DNA of 64,000 bases. Origin: Bacteroidota bacterium (GTDB taxonomy: Bacteria; Bacteroidota; Bacteroidia; Palsa-965). The first letter of the stretch is position 1, and the number at the start of each line of letters is the position of its first letter. The notes beneath the pieces are model-generated. The model ran no database searches. It was not told the origin of the DNA and worked only from the letters and a program-made list of their open reading frames with translations. The stretch lies in contig JACQAM010000008.1 in assembly GCA_016194975.1 (NCBI GenBank), positions 124,001 through 188,000 on the forward strand. Reading direction: 5' to 3'. Below, piece after piece: positions 15,932-24,715 of this stretch. The translations under genes were made by a program, and so were the position numbers.

Positions 15932-18643
15932 TCAATGAAATTGTCCGACATCTCTTCCGAAAAGATGAACGAAGCCTTTCAGTTCGCGCGGAACAATTCC
16001 GGAGAGATGGATCTCATCGACCATGGCCGTGTAATAATAAACGCCGTCGGTGCAGAGCTTGCCTGTTTTCATATCGCGGCCGTCCCAGTGCACATCAGGA
16101 TTCGTGGTTTCATAGACGAGCGCGCCCCAGCGATCATAAATTTTCACATCCACATCTTTGATGTACTGGTAAGGAAATGGAATGAAGAAATCATTCGTGC
16201 CGTCGCCATTCGGGGTGAACACGTTCGGCAGTTCGTAATTCGGACAATTGTCAACACAAATCACATTGCTGTACGGACTCTGGTTGTTGAATGTATCGAG
16301 TGCGGTGATGGCATAGCAACCGGCAACCGACATCATGTTGGTAAAAACGATGGTTGTGTCAGAATACAACGTGAGTGTAGTGAGCAACGATAGGGTTCCG
16401 CCTTCGATCGGCGTGTACCAGATATCATATTGCACCACATCATCCGTTCCGCAATTCATGTTATCGGGATCGGTCCAGATAAGTTGATTTTGTGCAGTGA
16501 AACAATCGGAATTCACTACGAGCACGGGCGCGCACGGGGGCGTGAGATCTTCGGGCGTAGCACACGTTCGCTGCGAGCGATTGAAATCCACCAATGGCAA
16601 TGTCGGGTTGTTGTAGGAGCCGTGCGTGTCTACATAGTAGCAATACTGCACACCATTCTCAAGACTATCGTCGACGTAGGAATTTCCCGGCGCTGTTCCC
16701 AACGAATCCCATTGCAAAGGATTTGTAAGATTCTGCCGGTAGATGGCTGCTTCCGTATTCGCCCACGGAACATTGTATTGCCACGAAAGTGAAACACGAT
16801 TATCAGAAGGAACTGCAGCGAGAAAAACAGAAGAAGCCGGCTGACAACTTCCGATGGAATCATTTCCTGATGCAGCGTAAAATGCGAGACGGTAACTGTA
16901 AGGCGTTCCAACCGTATTATCATTCACATCGAAATAATGAGTAGGAAGGTGAGTAAAAAATGTGTCGTTGAATGTAGCGATGAGATTTGCAGTTGCAGCA
17001 TTGTAATTGAATCCCTGCGAGCGACGCAACTCAATCCGGTACATTCCGGGGTGAATAGTCGTATCGAAATTCACATTATCGGGAATTGCATTTTCCCATT
17101 TCACAAAAATGGTATCGCTCGCGCCTGTGCTCACCACATCCACGTTCGTGATCACGGGCACATCGCGCAATAATTCCGCGCACGCTTCGGGCGATGCAAA
17201 ACTTTCTGCCGCGTCATAGAAGAATCCACAAACGCGATAGGAATAATCTACACCGGGAATCAATCCTGCTCCTCCATTATCATCCACAAAAGTAGTAGTG
17301 GTAATTCCGTAAACTGTTCCGATGAGTACATAACCTGTATAGGAAGGAACGCCGGTTTCACAAGGGCCATGGGTCCATGTGTTGCAACCTTCCCTGCGGA
17401 AAATTCTGTAGCCCTTGCAATGATTCGTTGGAGGATCACAGGGGTTCTGTCCCCAGTTGAGCGTCATGCTTGTTCCCTGCGGAGTTGCAGTCAGGAATGA
17501 AGGCCCGGGCGAAACAACAATGATACTTGTTGATTCGAGATCGAGCAGCGGAACATCAGGATCATTATCTGTTGCTTTGAAAGTTACGATCCACGGCTGA
17601 AGGCGAACGCGATCGCAGGTAGTTACCCAACGGAAACTTTCATTGAAAGGAACCTGTGTAAAAATATTATCAGGATTAATAGTTGCTGTGGGTGTAACGT
17701 TGAATGGCCCTCCGTAAGCAATCACTTTCACCTGGTCATTATTCGGATCGGTTACTGTGAAATTCATATTCACCGTATCGCCGGCAACAACGCAGGTATC
17801 GGGCAGATCGGGAATATCCGGATTATCATTATTGCAATGTGCATCCACATCAATGGACATGTCGCGATAAACAGTTCCAATTTTCAAGCGCGTTCCATTC
17901 GGAAATCTTTTCCATTCGCTGATCTCGATCACCAGATTGAATTTGCCGGGCACTGTGGGAGAGCACCAGGAAAGATCGCCGGTAACATGATCAATGGTTG
18001 CATAGCCCCAATTGGAAATAGGAAGATATCCTGCAATGACCAATCCGTTCGTATCGAGACAACTTCCGATGTCGTAAGATAAACTGTCATTGTCCGGATC
18101 TACTGCGCCGGGATTGTGCCAGAAACAATGGCCGATGCAGGCCTTGTCTAGCGGATAGGATGTGAGAATGGGAGTGGAGTTGCAACCGATGATGGGATCG
18201 ACAATAATCACGGTTTGCAGGTAGAACGGAACATTCACCGAATTCGGAATATTCACAATTCCGGCAACACGATTCGGATCGATGATGCTGATCGTGTAGG
18301 TGCTGGCGCCGCTATAAGTGTGAGTAGTTTTGTAAATATTTTCTTTTGTATTCTGGTAACCTGCATTGATCATGGTTGTAATGTCGCCCATAGTTGCACT
18401 AGGACAAGCAGAACCCGTAGGGCCATTGAGCCGGTCGGCAGTTGTAAAAAAACCGTCGCCCCAATTCACATCGAGCGAACAACGATCGGCAACACTGGCG
18501 GTATTGGTGTAAGTGGTAACTGTTACCTCGTAGGTCATGGGCCCCACGCATGCTACAGTAATATTTCCCGCAATGTTATGAGTAGCGCCCAGGAAGAGTG
18601 GAAAAAAAATAAAGGAAGAAAAAAATAATGTTAAGCGTTTCAT
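15932..18643 (-). CDS. Large secreted protein with fibronectin-like modules and type B (CHU_C) sorting domain
   Basis: Predicted T9SS-exported protein of 903 residues. Signal peptide MKRLTLFFSSFIFFPLFLGA, then a domain with GNITVACVGPMTYEVTVTTY and THTYSGASTYTISIIDPN (PKD-like), followed by several fibronectin type III-like modules (GYRIFRREGCNTW, YSYRVCGFFYD, VSLSWQYNVPWAN). It ends in the gliding-motility-type sorting domain: LPNVFTPNGDGTNDFFIPFP, VDVKIYDRWGALVYET, HWDGRDMKTGKLCTDGVYYY. Type B cargo is thought to be handled with PorP/SprF partners; one such gene lies at 29508. Six bases after the upstream lipoprotein gene, so cotranscribed. Confidence 0.9.
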   Translation of the reverse strand: MKRLTLFFSSFIFFPLFLGATHNIAGNITVACVGPMTYEVTVTTYTNTASVADRCSLDVNWGDGFFTTADRLNGPTGSACPSATMGDITTMINAGYQNTKENIYKTTHTYSGASTYTISIIDPNRVAGIVNIPNSVNVPFYLQTVIIVDPIIGCNSTPILTSYPLDKACIGHCFWHNPGAVDPDNDSLSYDIGSCLDTNGLVIAGYLPISNWGYATIDHVTGDLSWCSPTVPGKFNLVIEISEWKRFPNGTRLKIGTVYRDMSIDVDAHCNNDNPDIPDLPDTCVVAGDTVNMNFTVTDPNNDQVKVIAYGGPFNVTPTATINPDNIFTQVPFNESFRWVTTCDRVRLQPWIVTFKATDNDPDVPLLDLESTSIIVVSPGPSFLTATPQGTSMTLNWGQNPCDPPTNHCKGYRIFRREGCNTWTHGPCETGVPSYTGYVLIGTVYGITTTTFVDDNGGAGLIPGVDYSYRVCGFFYDAAESFASPEACAELLRDVPVITNVDVVSTGASDTIFVKWENAIPDNVNFDTTIHPGMYRIELRRSQGFNYNAATANLIATFNDTFFTHLPTHYFDVNDNTVGTPYSYRLAFYAASGNDSIGSCQPASSVFLAAVPSDNRVSLSWQYNVPWANTEAAIYRQNLTNPLQWDSLGTAPGNSYVDDSLENGVQYCYYVDTHGSYNNPTLPLVDFNRSQRTCATPEDLTPPCAPVLVVNSDCFTAQNQLIWTDPDNMNCGTDDVVQYDIWYTPIEGGTLSLLTTLTLYSDTTIVFTNMMSVAGCYAITALDTFNNQSPYSNVICVDNCPNYELPNVFTPNGDGTNDFFIPFPYQYIKDVDVKIYDRWGALVYETTNPDVHWDGRDMKTGKLCTDGVYYYTAMVDEIHLSGIVPRELKGFVHLFGRDVGQFH

Positions 18644-18649
18644 GTGTGA

Positions 18650-19132
18650 TCAGGGATTGAGAATAATGGAATCGGTAAGCACAAACGGGCTCTGGTGTTT
18701 TTGTTGATCCAGCAAAAATGCTTTGAATTTTAAAGTGTCGCCAACAGTACGCATCAATACAGGATTCATATCGATATAAATATCTCCTTCGAGTCCGGCT
18801 TGCCCGGCTGTGAGGTGCGGAATGCGATAAGGATAATAAAGTGAATCGCTCGCCGTGCAGGAAGAACATGGATTCTGCACAAATACCCAATGGCCCGTTG
18901 GATCCCTGTGGTAAACTGTAAGCACCATATTGGAATCGGTGCTATTCGGTGCAACGCCAATGTCGCCATCGCCATCGGTAAACGAGAAAATCACATTGAG
19001 CGAATCGGCAGTAAGTTTGAAGGCTTTGAATTTAAGAGAAGGTTCTACCGGGAAAGTAGGTTCGGGTCTGCATCCTTCCCATAAGGAGACGGCAAGCACC
19101 GCGATAAGAATTATTCCGCGAAAATATTTCAT
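18650..19132 (-). CDS. Small predicted lipoprotein, function unknown
   Basis: 160 residues. A lipoprotein signal (MKYFRGIILIAVLAVSLWEGC, Cys21) is followed by a beta-rich domain: SLKFKAFKLTADSLNVIFSF, TDGDGDIGVAPNSTDSNMVL, YRIPHLTAGQAGLEGDIYI, LKFKAFLLDQQKH. The Asp-rich DGDGDIG loop could bind calcium; that is inference. Similar DGDGDIG lipoproteins are common in Bacteroidota without an assigned role. First gene of an operon with the type-B-sorted protein; the strong promoter just upstream supports the 19132 start and not the in-frame ATG at 19186. Confidence 0.8.
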   Translation of the reverse strand: MKYFRGIILIAVLAVSLWEGCRPEPTFPVEPSLKFKAFKLTADSLNVIFSFTDGDGDIGVAPNSTDSNMVLTVYHRDPTGHWVFVQNPCSSCTASDSLYYPYRIPHLTAGQAGLEGDIYIDMNPVLMRTVGDTLKFKAFLLDQQKHQSPFVLTDSIILNP

Positions 19133-19155
19133 TGCAAATGTTTCGAGGGTATGTT

Positions 19156-19186
19156 CAAAGGTACTCCGGATTTTCGGTTTTGGCAA
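19156..19186 (-). promoter_or_regulatory. Bacteroidota-type promoter of the lipoprotein operon
   Basis: On the minus strand TTG, 20 bases, then TACCTTTG: exact matches to both consensus boxes with normal spacing. Predicted leader of about 15 bases before the ATG at 19132. Confidence 0.68.
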
Positions 19187-19268
19187 TGGGAAGTTAAGTT
19201 ATTTGAGCGGGCAGAAAATTGTTTTTTGATAGTTGGTTGAAGTGCGGCGATAATTGGTAAGAGCAGGA

Positions 19269-19375
19269 GCGGAATGCGGAAAATGCGGATCTGCGAATTG
19301 GAAATTACTCCCGAACTACAATGAGTTTCTTTACGATGGGAAATTCATTTTCCGGTTGCCCGCATTGACCTCCGC
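19269..19375. repeat. Inverted word repeat, GCGGAATGCGG family, at the mqnC 3' end
   Basis: The left arm has GCGGAATGCGGAAAATGCGG; the right arm, read backwards, has GCGGAGGTCAATGCGGGCAA and GGAAAATGAATTT, the same words with gaps. It ends 11 bases from the mqnC stop codon. Confidence 0.55.
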
Positions 19376-19386
19376 GCAACGGCCAA

Positions 19387-20514
19387 CTAATAATTAATCA
19401 CCTGCTCTTCAATATTCACCGGCAATTCCCGCTCTCCGTATTGCTGATCTCTTAACTGGGGAATGAATCCGGCTTCGCTGATGGCCGACTGAATTGTTTT
19501 ATAAGTGAAACGATGCGGCGCGCCCGCTGCAGAAACAACATTCTCTTCGATCATGATGGAACCAAAATCATTCGCGCCCGCGTGCAGGCACATCTGCGCA
19601 ACTTGTTTTCCCACTGTGAGCCACGATGCCTGTATGTTCTCGATATTCGGCAACATGATGCGGCTCATGGCAAGCATGCGTATGTATTCATCGCCGCTCA
19701 CTTTATTTTTCACGCCTTTCACCCTGCGCAAAAGTGTTCCATCGTCCTGGAACGGCCACGGAATGAAAGCGAGAAATCCTTTCGCATCTTTTGGTTTTTC
19801 ACTCTGCACTTCGCGCAGCCACACGAGATGTTCGAAGCGTTCGTAAATTGTTTCCACGTGGCCGAACATCATCGTGGCAGAAGTTGTGAGATTTAATTTA
19901 TGAGCAGCGCGCATCACATCGAGCCATTCTTTTCCCGAACATTTTCCTTTCGAGATCAGTCGGCGCACGCGATCATTGAGAATTTCTGCTCCTGCGCCGG
20001 GAAGTGAATCGAGCCCGGCATCGATGAGTGCTTTTAAAACTTCGGTGTGCGTACTTTTTTCAAGTTTGGTGATGTGTGCAATTTCGGGAGGGCCGAGTGA
20101 ATGCAATTTCAGTTTCGGAAAAAGTTTTTTCAGTTCACGGAAAAGATCGGTGTAGAATTTAAGCCCGAGATCAGGATGATGTCCGCCCTGCAGCAAAAGC
20201 TGGTCGCCGCCGAGACGAAATGTTTCATCAATTTTTCTTTTGTAAGTTTCTATGTCGGTGATGTACGATTCGGGATGGCCGGGTATGCGGTAAAAATTGC
20301 AGAACTTACAATTGGCAATGCACACATTGGTCGTGTTCAGGTTCCGGTCAATGATCCACGTTACTTTTTTGGAATTATTTTTTTTCCGGTTGCGGATGGA
20401 ATTTGCAACGAACATGAGTTCGGCAGTGGGAATATTCTCAAAAAGAAAAACACCTTCTTCAGCAGAAAGAAAATCCAGTTCCCCGGCGCGTTTCAGTAAT
20501 TGATCTGCATTCAT
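19387..20514 (-). CDS. mqnC: Cyclic dehypoxanthinylfutalosine synthase (menaquinone, futalosine route)
   Basis: Radical SAM enzyme that cyclises dehypoxanthine futalosine in the alternative menaquinone pathway; 375 residues. The 4Fe-4S-binding CxxxCxxC is at C65, C69 and C72 (NVCIANCKFCNFYR). MqnC-typical stretches follow: GGDQLLLQGGHHPDL, LHSLGPPEIAHI, LDSLPGAGAEIL, QASWLTVGKQVAQMCLHAGA and IMIEENVVSAAGA. CNFYR and the QGGHHPDL run favour MqnC over its sister MqnE. No other mqn gene is nearby. The menaquinol made would feed the alternative complex III encoded at 31696-40310. Confidence 0.92.
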   Translation of the reverse strand: MNADQLLKRAGELDFLSAEEGVFLFENIPTAELMFVANSIRNRKKNNSKKVTWIIDRNLNTTNVCIANCKFCNFYRIPGHPESYITDIETYKRKIDETFRLGGDQLLLQGGHHPDLGLKFYTDLFRELKKLFPKLKLHSLGPPEIAHITKLEKSTHTEVLKALIDAGLDSLPGAGAEILNDRVRRLISKGKCSGKEWLDVMRAAHKLNLTTSATMMFGHVETIYERFEHLVWLREVQSEKPKDAKGFLAFIPWPFQDDGTLLRRVKGVKNKVSGDEYIRMLAMSRIMLPNIENIQASWLTVGKQVAQMCLHAGANDFGSIMIEENVVSAAGAPHRFTYKTIQSAISEAGFIPQLRDQQYGERELPVNIEEQVINY

Positions 20515-20602
20515 TTTTCAACTATTCTTGAACAATTAGCACTGCTTCACATTGACACCTTACCACATTTTTCTATCTTCACCATCCTGATTTAATGCTC
20601 CG

Positions 20603-20630
20603 CAAAATTACAAAACATGACAACGATCAA
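20603..20630 (-). promoter_or_regulatory. Probable promoter of mqnC, inside the start of the aminopeptidase gene
   Basis: On the minus strand TTG, 17 bases, then TAATTTTG: consensus boxes with correct spacing. The -33 box lies within the first codons of the divergent aminopeptidase gene, giving mqnC a leader of about 80 bases. Confidence 0.5.
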
Positions 20631-22047
20631 ACGCATAAATTCCATTTCGAAAGAAAATATATTAGTGATCCTTGCAAAAGAACGGTCTGACCTGCGCAAA
20701 TACGGTTTGGAAGAAAGTGTGACTGCAAAGATCAAAAAAGCACTGGTGGCAGAGCGTAAATCTGCATTTGCATTCCATAACGGCCAGCCGTTTTTCTTCC
20801 TGCTCAAGCCATCGAAAGCAACTCCTGCTCTTAACCTCGAAGCTATTCGCAAAGCAGGAGCCGGACTCATTGCGGCATTCAACGAGGAAAAAATAACCGC
20901 CATTACCATCATTGATGCGGAAGATAATGCAGCGCACACGCTCGCGCTCGCGGAAGGAATTTCATTGGGAAATTACCAGTACCTCCGGTATAAAGTGAAA
21001 AATAAACAGAAGGACACGAATGCGCTGAAGGAAATAAATATTTTTTCGAAAAATGTGAAAGAGCCCGCACTCGAACGCCTGCGCATTGTGCTGCACGCCA
21101 CCACTCGCGCACGCGATCTTGTGAATGAACCACCGAATTCGCTTACCGCCGATAAACTCTCGAATGAATTCCGGCAAATGGGAAAAGAAGCGGGATTCAA
21201 AGTGGAAGTTTTCAATAAATCAAAAATCGAATCATTGAAAATGGGCGGACTGCTTGCCGTGAACAAAGGCAGCGATCTTCCTCCCACGTTCACGATCATG
21301 GAATACAAACATCCGCGCCCGAAAAATAAAAAACCGGTTTTGCTCGTGGGAAAAGGTGTAGTGTTCGATACCGGCGGATACAATATCAAAGTGGGAACGG
21401 GAATGGAAACGATGAAGTGCGACATGGGCGGCGCCGCTGCTGTAGGTTGCGCAATGTATGCGATAGCCAAAGCAAAACTTCCCGTGCACGTGATCGCGCT
21501 TGTGCCCGCGACGGACAACCGCATCAACGGAAGCGCGTACGTAGCGGGCGATATTCTCACAATGTACAATGGCCTCACTGTGGAAATGCTGAATACCGAT
21601 GCAGAAGGAAGATTGATCCTTGCAGATGCGCTTGCTTATGGAGAACAATTCGATCCTTCGCTCGTGCTGGAATTTTCTACACTTACCGGCGCGGCGCTTG
21701 CGGCAATTGGCCCTTATGGAATTGTGGCTATGGGAACGGCCGATGAGAAAGTGAAAAATAAAATAAAGGCGAGTGGAAATAATGTGCACGAGCGTCTCGC
21801 TGAATTTCCATTTTGGGATGAATATGATGAGCTCATCAAGTCAGACATCGGCGAAATAAAAAATATTGGCGGCGCTTATGGCGGCGCTATAACAGCCGGA
21901 AAATTTCTGGCCCATTTTGTGAAATCTCCTTATGTACATTTCGATATTGCGGGGCCTGCTTTCATCGGCGCGAATGATTCGTATCGCACCAAAGGCGGAA
22001 CCGGCGTGGGTGTTCGTTTACTTTTCGATTTTCTTTCCGGCTATTGA
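20617..22047 (+). CDS. Leucyl aminopeptidase family (M17) peptidase
   Basis: Two-metal cytosolic aminopeptidase that trims N-terminal residues from peptides; 476 residues. A variable N-terminal domain (about 1-165) precedes the catalytic domain: GKGVVFDTGGYNIKVG, METMKCDMGGAAAVG (metal and active-site Lys region), PATDNRINGSAYVAGD, and the M17 signature NTDAEGRLILADAL. C-terminal ITAGKFLAHFV and FDIAGPAF complete the fold. All expected metal ligands appear present. The usual SGG is TGG here. Divergent from mqnC; the next gene starts at the stop codon. PepA/LAP subtype not resolved. Confidence 0.93.
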   Translation: MTTIKRINSISKENILVILAKERSDLRKYGLEESVTAKIKKALVAERKSAFAFHNGQPFFFLLKPSKATPALNLEAIRKAGAGLIAAFNEEKITAITIIDAEDNAAHTLALAEGISLGNYQYLRYKVKNKQKDTNALKEINIFSKNVKEPALERLRIVLHATTRARDLVNEPPNSLTADKLSNEFRQMGKEAGFKVEVFNKSKIESLKMGGLLAVNKGSDLPPTFTIMEYKHPRPKNKKPVLLVGKGVVFDTGGYNIKVGTGMETMKCDMGGAAAVGCAMYAIAKAKLPVHVIALVPATDNRINGSAYVAGDILTMYNGLTVEMLNTDAEGRLILADALAYGEQFDPSLVLEFSTLTGAALAAIGPYGIVAMGTADEKVKNKIKASGNNVHERLAEFPFWDEYDELIKSDIGEIKNIGGAYGGAITAGKFLAHFVKSPYVHFDIAGPAFIGANDSYRTKGGTGVGVRLLFDFLSGY

Positions 22048-22049
22048 TC

Positions 22050-23219
22050 TTGAAAAAAACAGGAAATAAAAAAACCACAACGCCCCTCTCTAAAGGAGGT
22101 TTCTTCCTCGTTTTGTTTTTTCTTTTCATGCTTCATTCTTCCATTACCACTTCCACCACAAAAAATATTCTGATCACGGCAACTTACGATCAGCAGGCGG
22201 CGACGAATCATATCGTGCATCTCAATAAAATGATCTTTATCAATGGAATTCCCGGTGGTGAAGAAAAGATCATGGATGTGATAACGCAAACCGATGACGA
22301 TAACCTTCCGCGCATCCGTTTCGATCTCGGCCCGAACCAGATCTACCGGGATCGTTACATCATCACCTCGTACGGAAATGTCATTGACATGCAGGAGAAA
22401 AAAGTTTTAGTGGATTCGCACGACCAGTTCATGAAAGCTTCCGGCGACAGTTTGATCTTTTATACCAATGATATTTTCCGCGGAGAATTTTATTCGGTAC
22501 TCAATCTGCGCACCGGAAATTATTTCCAGGTAAAAAATCCGGCATTTAAAGTGAAAACCGGCCAGGATGTGGAAGCCGATTGCACACTGAAGAATTATAA
22601 AATTTACCTGTATCCGCCTTCAGCAGAAAAAATAGAACTCGTGCGTGATGCCGGGTATGGTGAAGATGTTTCGCTCATTCCGGGTGCACATCACCAGTGC
22701 CCGATCTTCTGGATCGATCATGACGATTTTCTGTATCCGAATTATTCAGCGCAACACGATTTTGTTTCCATCAATAAAGTGAATGTATCTTCCGGCACCG
22801 AAGAGAAAATAGGCGAGATCGATCAGTTGCCGGAGAATCATTCGCTCTCCCGTTTTTATAAAAGTCCCGAAGGCACGATCGTGTACGAATGTTCGCGTGG
22901 AAATTTCGGGATCGATTATGCGAAGAAAAAAATTTTGGAGTTGCAATTTCTTTCTGCGGGAAATGATTTTTCCATTTCGGTGAATGAACACGATGGAAAA
23001 GGGCGCGATGTGCGCAACGGAGAAAATGTGATCGGAACTTATTTCTGCGATCCTGCTACGGCCGTCAGTACCAAAGGGCTCATTGCATTTCCTTACGAGA
23101 TCGTTCTTGCAAATGAACATTACCTGCAGGGATACATGGTGTGGTCATCAGCAACCACCAAATGGCAATCATTCGGCGACAGTGATCTTTGCGCGGTTAT
23201 TGGATGGACGGAGGAATAA
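22050..23219 (+). CDS. Hypothetical envelope protein, beta-rich
   Basis: About 389 residues, no recognised family. The frame is open from the aminopeptidase stop, but no ATG occurs before 22128; I choose the TTG followed by two Lys codons because it gives a signal-like start (basic lead, then GGFFLVLFFLFMLHSS). The first codons run through a repeat-like stretch (CCCCTCTCTAAAGGAGG), so the true start may be 22128. The mature part repeats strand-turn patterns such as YIITSYGNVIDMQEKKVLVD, DSLIFYTNDIFRGEFYSVLN and GTIVYECSRGNFGIDYAKKK, which look like blades of a beta-propeller. Coding potential is convincing; function unknown. Confidence 0.65.
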   Translation: MKKTGNKKTTTPLSKGGFFLVLFFLFMLHSSITTSTTKNILITATYDQQAATNHIVHLNKMIFINGIPGGEEKIMDVITQTDDDNLPRIRFDLGPNQIYRDRYIITSYGNVIDMQEKKVLVDSHDQFMKASGDSLIFYTNDIFRGEFYSVLNLRTGNYFQVKNPAFKVKTGQDVEADCTLKNYKIYLYPPSAEKIELVRDAGYGEDVSLIPGAHHQCPIFWIDHDDFLYPNYSAQHDFVSINKVNVSSGTEEKIGEIDQLPENHSLSRFYKSPEGTIVYECSRGNFGIDYAKKKILELQFLSAGNDFSISVNEHDGKGRDVRNGENVIGTYFCDPATAVSTKGLIAFPYEIVLANEHYLQGYMVWSSATTKWQSFGDSDLCAVIGWTEE

Positions 23220-23222
23220 TGT

Positions 23223-23345
23223 GCTAATGAGTAATGAGTAATTGATAACGCATAATGAGTTCGAAGTAAAGAGGTGTGAATGGAAAATAATTAAGAGAAG
23301 CGTACTCAAAATTTAAAACCAACTTAGCGTCTTAGCGGTTAAATA
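23223..23345. repeat. Iterated TAATGAG words and a CTTAGCG word pair before pdxA
   Basis: TAATGAGTAATGAGTAATTG and a further TAATGAG follow the stop of the hypothetical gene by three bases; near the end stands CTTAGCGTCTTAGCGGTTAA. Words repeat directly and no strong inverted partner is visible, so it is a weaker member of the spacer-repeat class. Confidence 0.4.
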
Positions 23346-23377
23346 GAAAAGTGTAATCGTACTAAAATCAAAAATCA

Positions 23378-24442
23378 GTGAGCGACGAAAAAATAATTGT
23401 TGGAATTTCCCAGGGCGACATGAACGGCGTGGGCCCCGAAGTGATCCTGAAATCTTTACTCGATCCTGCGATCCTCGAGTTATGTACCCCTGTTGTTTTC
23501 GGTTCGCAGAAAATGTTTTCCATTCACCGCAAAGCCATCGCTGCCGAAGAATTCGGCTTCCAGATCACGCGCGATCTTGCACAACTGAATCCGAAGCGCG
23601 CCAATCTTTTTAATTTTTATGAAGAAGATGTGAATGTGGAATTCGGAAAACCTTCCGTAGTGGCCGGCCGTTATGCGTTACGTTCCATTGACATTGCCTG
23701 CGAAGCTTTGCTGCAGGGAAAAATTCATGTGCTCGTTACGGCACCCATTGACAAAAACACGATCGCTGCAGAACTTCCCGGCTTCAATGGCCACACGGAT
23801 TATATCCGGAAAAAAACCAACGCGGAAAAATCGCTGATGCTTTTGCTGAATGAAGATCTCCGTGTGGGACTCGTTACCGATCATGTTCCGCTGCGCGATG
23901 TGGCGCAACACATCACCAAAGAAAATATTATTTCGAAAGCGAAATTAATGGCTGCATCATTACTCGCCGATTTCGGAATCCGCAAACCGAAGATCGCTGT
24001 GCTGGGATTGAATCCGCATGCGGGCGATGGAGGAACTTTGGGAAAAGAAGAAACAGAAATTATTTTTCCGGCCGTGCAGCAATTGAATGCAGAAAATGTA
24101 TTGGCGTTTGGCCCGTATTCCGCCGACGGATTTTTCGGTTCTTCTTCTTACAAAAATTTTGAGGGTGTGCTTGCCATGTATCATGACCAGGGATTGGCGC
24201 CGTTCAAAGCATTATCATTTAAAGGCGGAGTGAATTTTACAGCGGGAATGAAATACGTGCGCACGTCACCCGATCACGGAACGGCTTACGATATTGCAGG
24301 AAAAAACAGGGCTGATGAATCTTCTTTCCGCCAGGCGATTTTTACAGCGATTGACATTTTCAGAAAAAGAAATAACTGGACGGAGATTTCTGCAAACCCG
24401 TTGCAGATACAGCCGCGGCAAAAAGAGGGAAGAGAGAGGTAG
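23378..24442 (+). CDS. pdxA: 4-hydroxythreonine-4-phosphate dehydrogenase
   Basis: NAD-dependent, metal-dependent enzyme of pyridoxal 5'-phosphate synthesis (DXP-dependent route); 354 residues, close to the usual 330. GTG start, giving the family N-terminus IIVGISQGDMNGVGPEVILK. Further signatures: VLVTAPIDKNTIAAELPGFNGHTDYI, LVTDHVPLRDVAQHIT, LGLNPHAGDGGTLGKEE, and MYHDQGLAPFKALSFKGGVN with TSPDHGTAYDIAGK, carrying the metal-binding His residues. No pdxJ or other pdx gene is in the window. The last ten residues are low-complexity (QPRQKEGRER). Confidence 0.96.
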   Translation: MSDEKIIVGISQGDMNGVGPEVILKSLLDPAILELCTPVVFGSQKMFSIHRKAIAAEEFGFQITRDLAQLNPKRANLFNFYEEDVNVEFGKPSVVAGRYALRSIDIACEALLQGKIHVLVTAPIDKNTIAAELPGFNGHTDYIRKKTNAEKSLMLLLNEDLRVGLVTDHVPLRDVAQHITKENIISKAKLMAASLLADFGIRKPKIAVLGLNPHAGDGGTLGKEETEIIFPAVQQLNAENVLAFGPYSADGFFGSSSYKNFEGVLAMYHDQGLAPFKALSFKGGVNFTAGMKYVRTSPDHGTAYDIAGKNRADESSFRQAIFTAIDIFRKRNNWTEISANPLQIQPRQKEGRER

Positions 24443-24504
24443 AGGGGCGATTGCCGAATTATTGCACCACACAGATTTTCCCTGTCGGGTTAGATTTTTT
24501 TAAT

Positions 24505-24560
24505 GATTATCATAGCCCGCCGATAATCCGTGGCTATGGATAACCGGTGGGTTTTACCCC
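24505..24560. repeat. Imperfect inverted repeat in the pdxA-DUF177 spacer
   Basis: GATTATCATAGCC (24505-24517) faces GGCTATGGATAACC (24532-24545), with a related GATAATCCG between them and GGGTTTTACCC after them. It begins about 60 bases after the pdxA stop. It may be a terminator-like or leader hairpin, or another member of the word-repeat class. Confidence 0.4.
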
Positions 24561-24683
24561 CATTTTCATCAAAAAAACGGCCTGGAATAGCTGTTTTACA
24601 TCATTTTCAACGTGTTTTATCTGATTTTTGGGCGAAACACCCATTTTTCACCTTAATATTTTCACGCATCCTCATTATTTGTT

Positions 24684-24691
24684 TAGTTTTG
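24684..24691 (+). promoter_or_regulatory. Probable -7 promoter box of the DUF177-rpmF-plsX-fabH operon
   Basis: TAGTTTTG matches TAnnTTTG, with a near-consensus TTC at 20 bases upstream. It lies 25 bases before the DUF177 start, in the 273-base spacer after pdxA. Confidence 0.45.
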
Positions 24692-24715
24692 CCACCCTTC
24701 TGAAAAGGTTGACTT

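Noticed and set aside
23319-23345. CTTAGCGTCTTAGCGGTTAA as a protein-binding operator for pdxA
   Set aside because: The direct repeat is short and similar words occur as spacer repeats in other bacteria; nothing shows regulator binding.
24521-24545. TTATCCATA on the minus strand, resembling a DnaA box
   Set aside because: A single near-match with no cluster of boxes, no AT-rich unwinding region pattern and no dnaA or dnaN nearby; not an origin.
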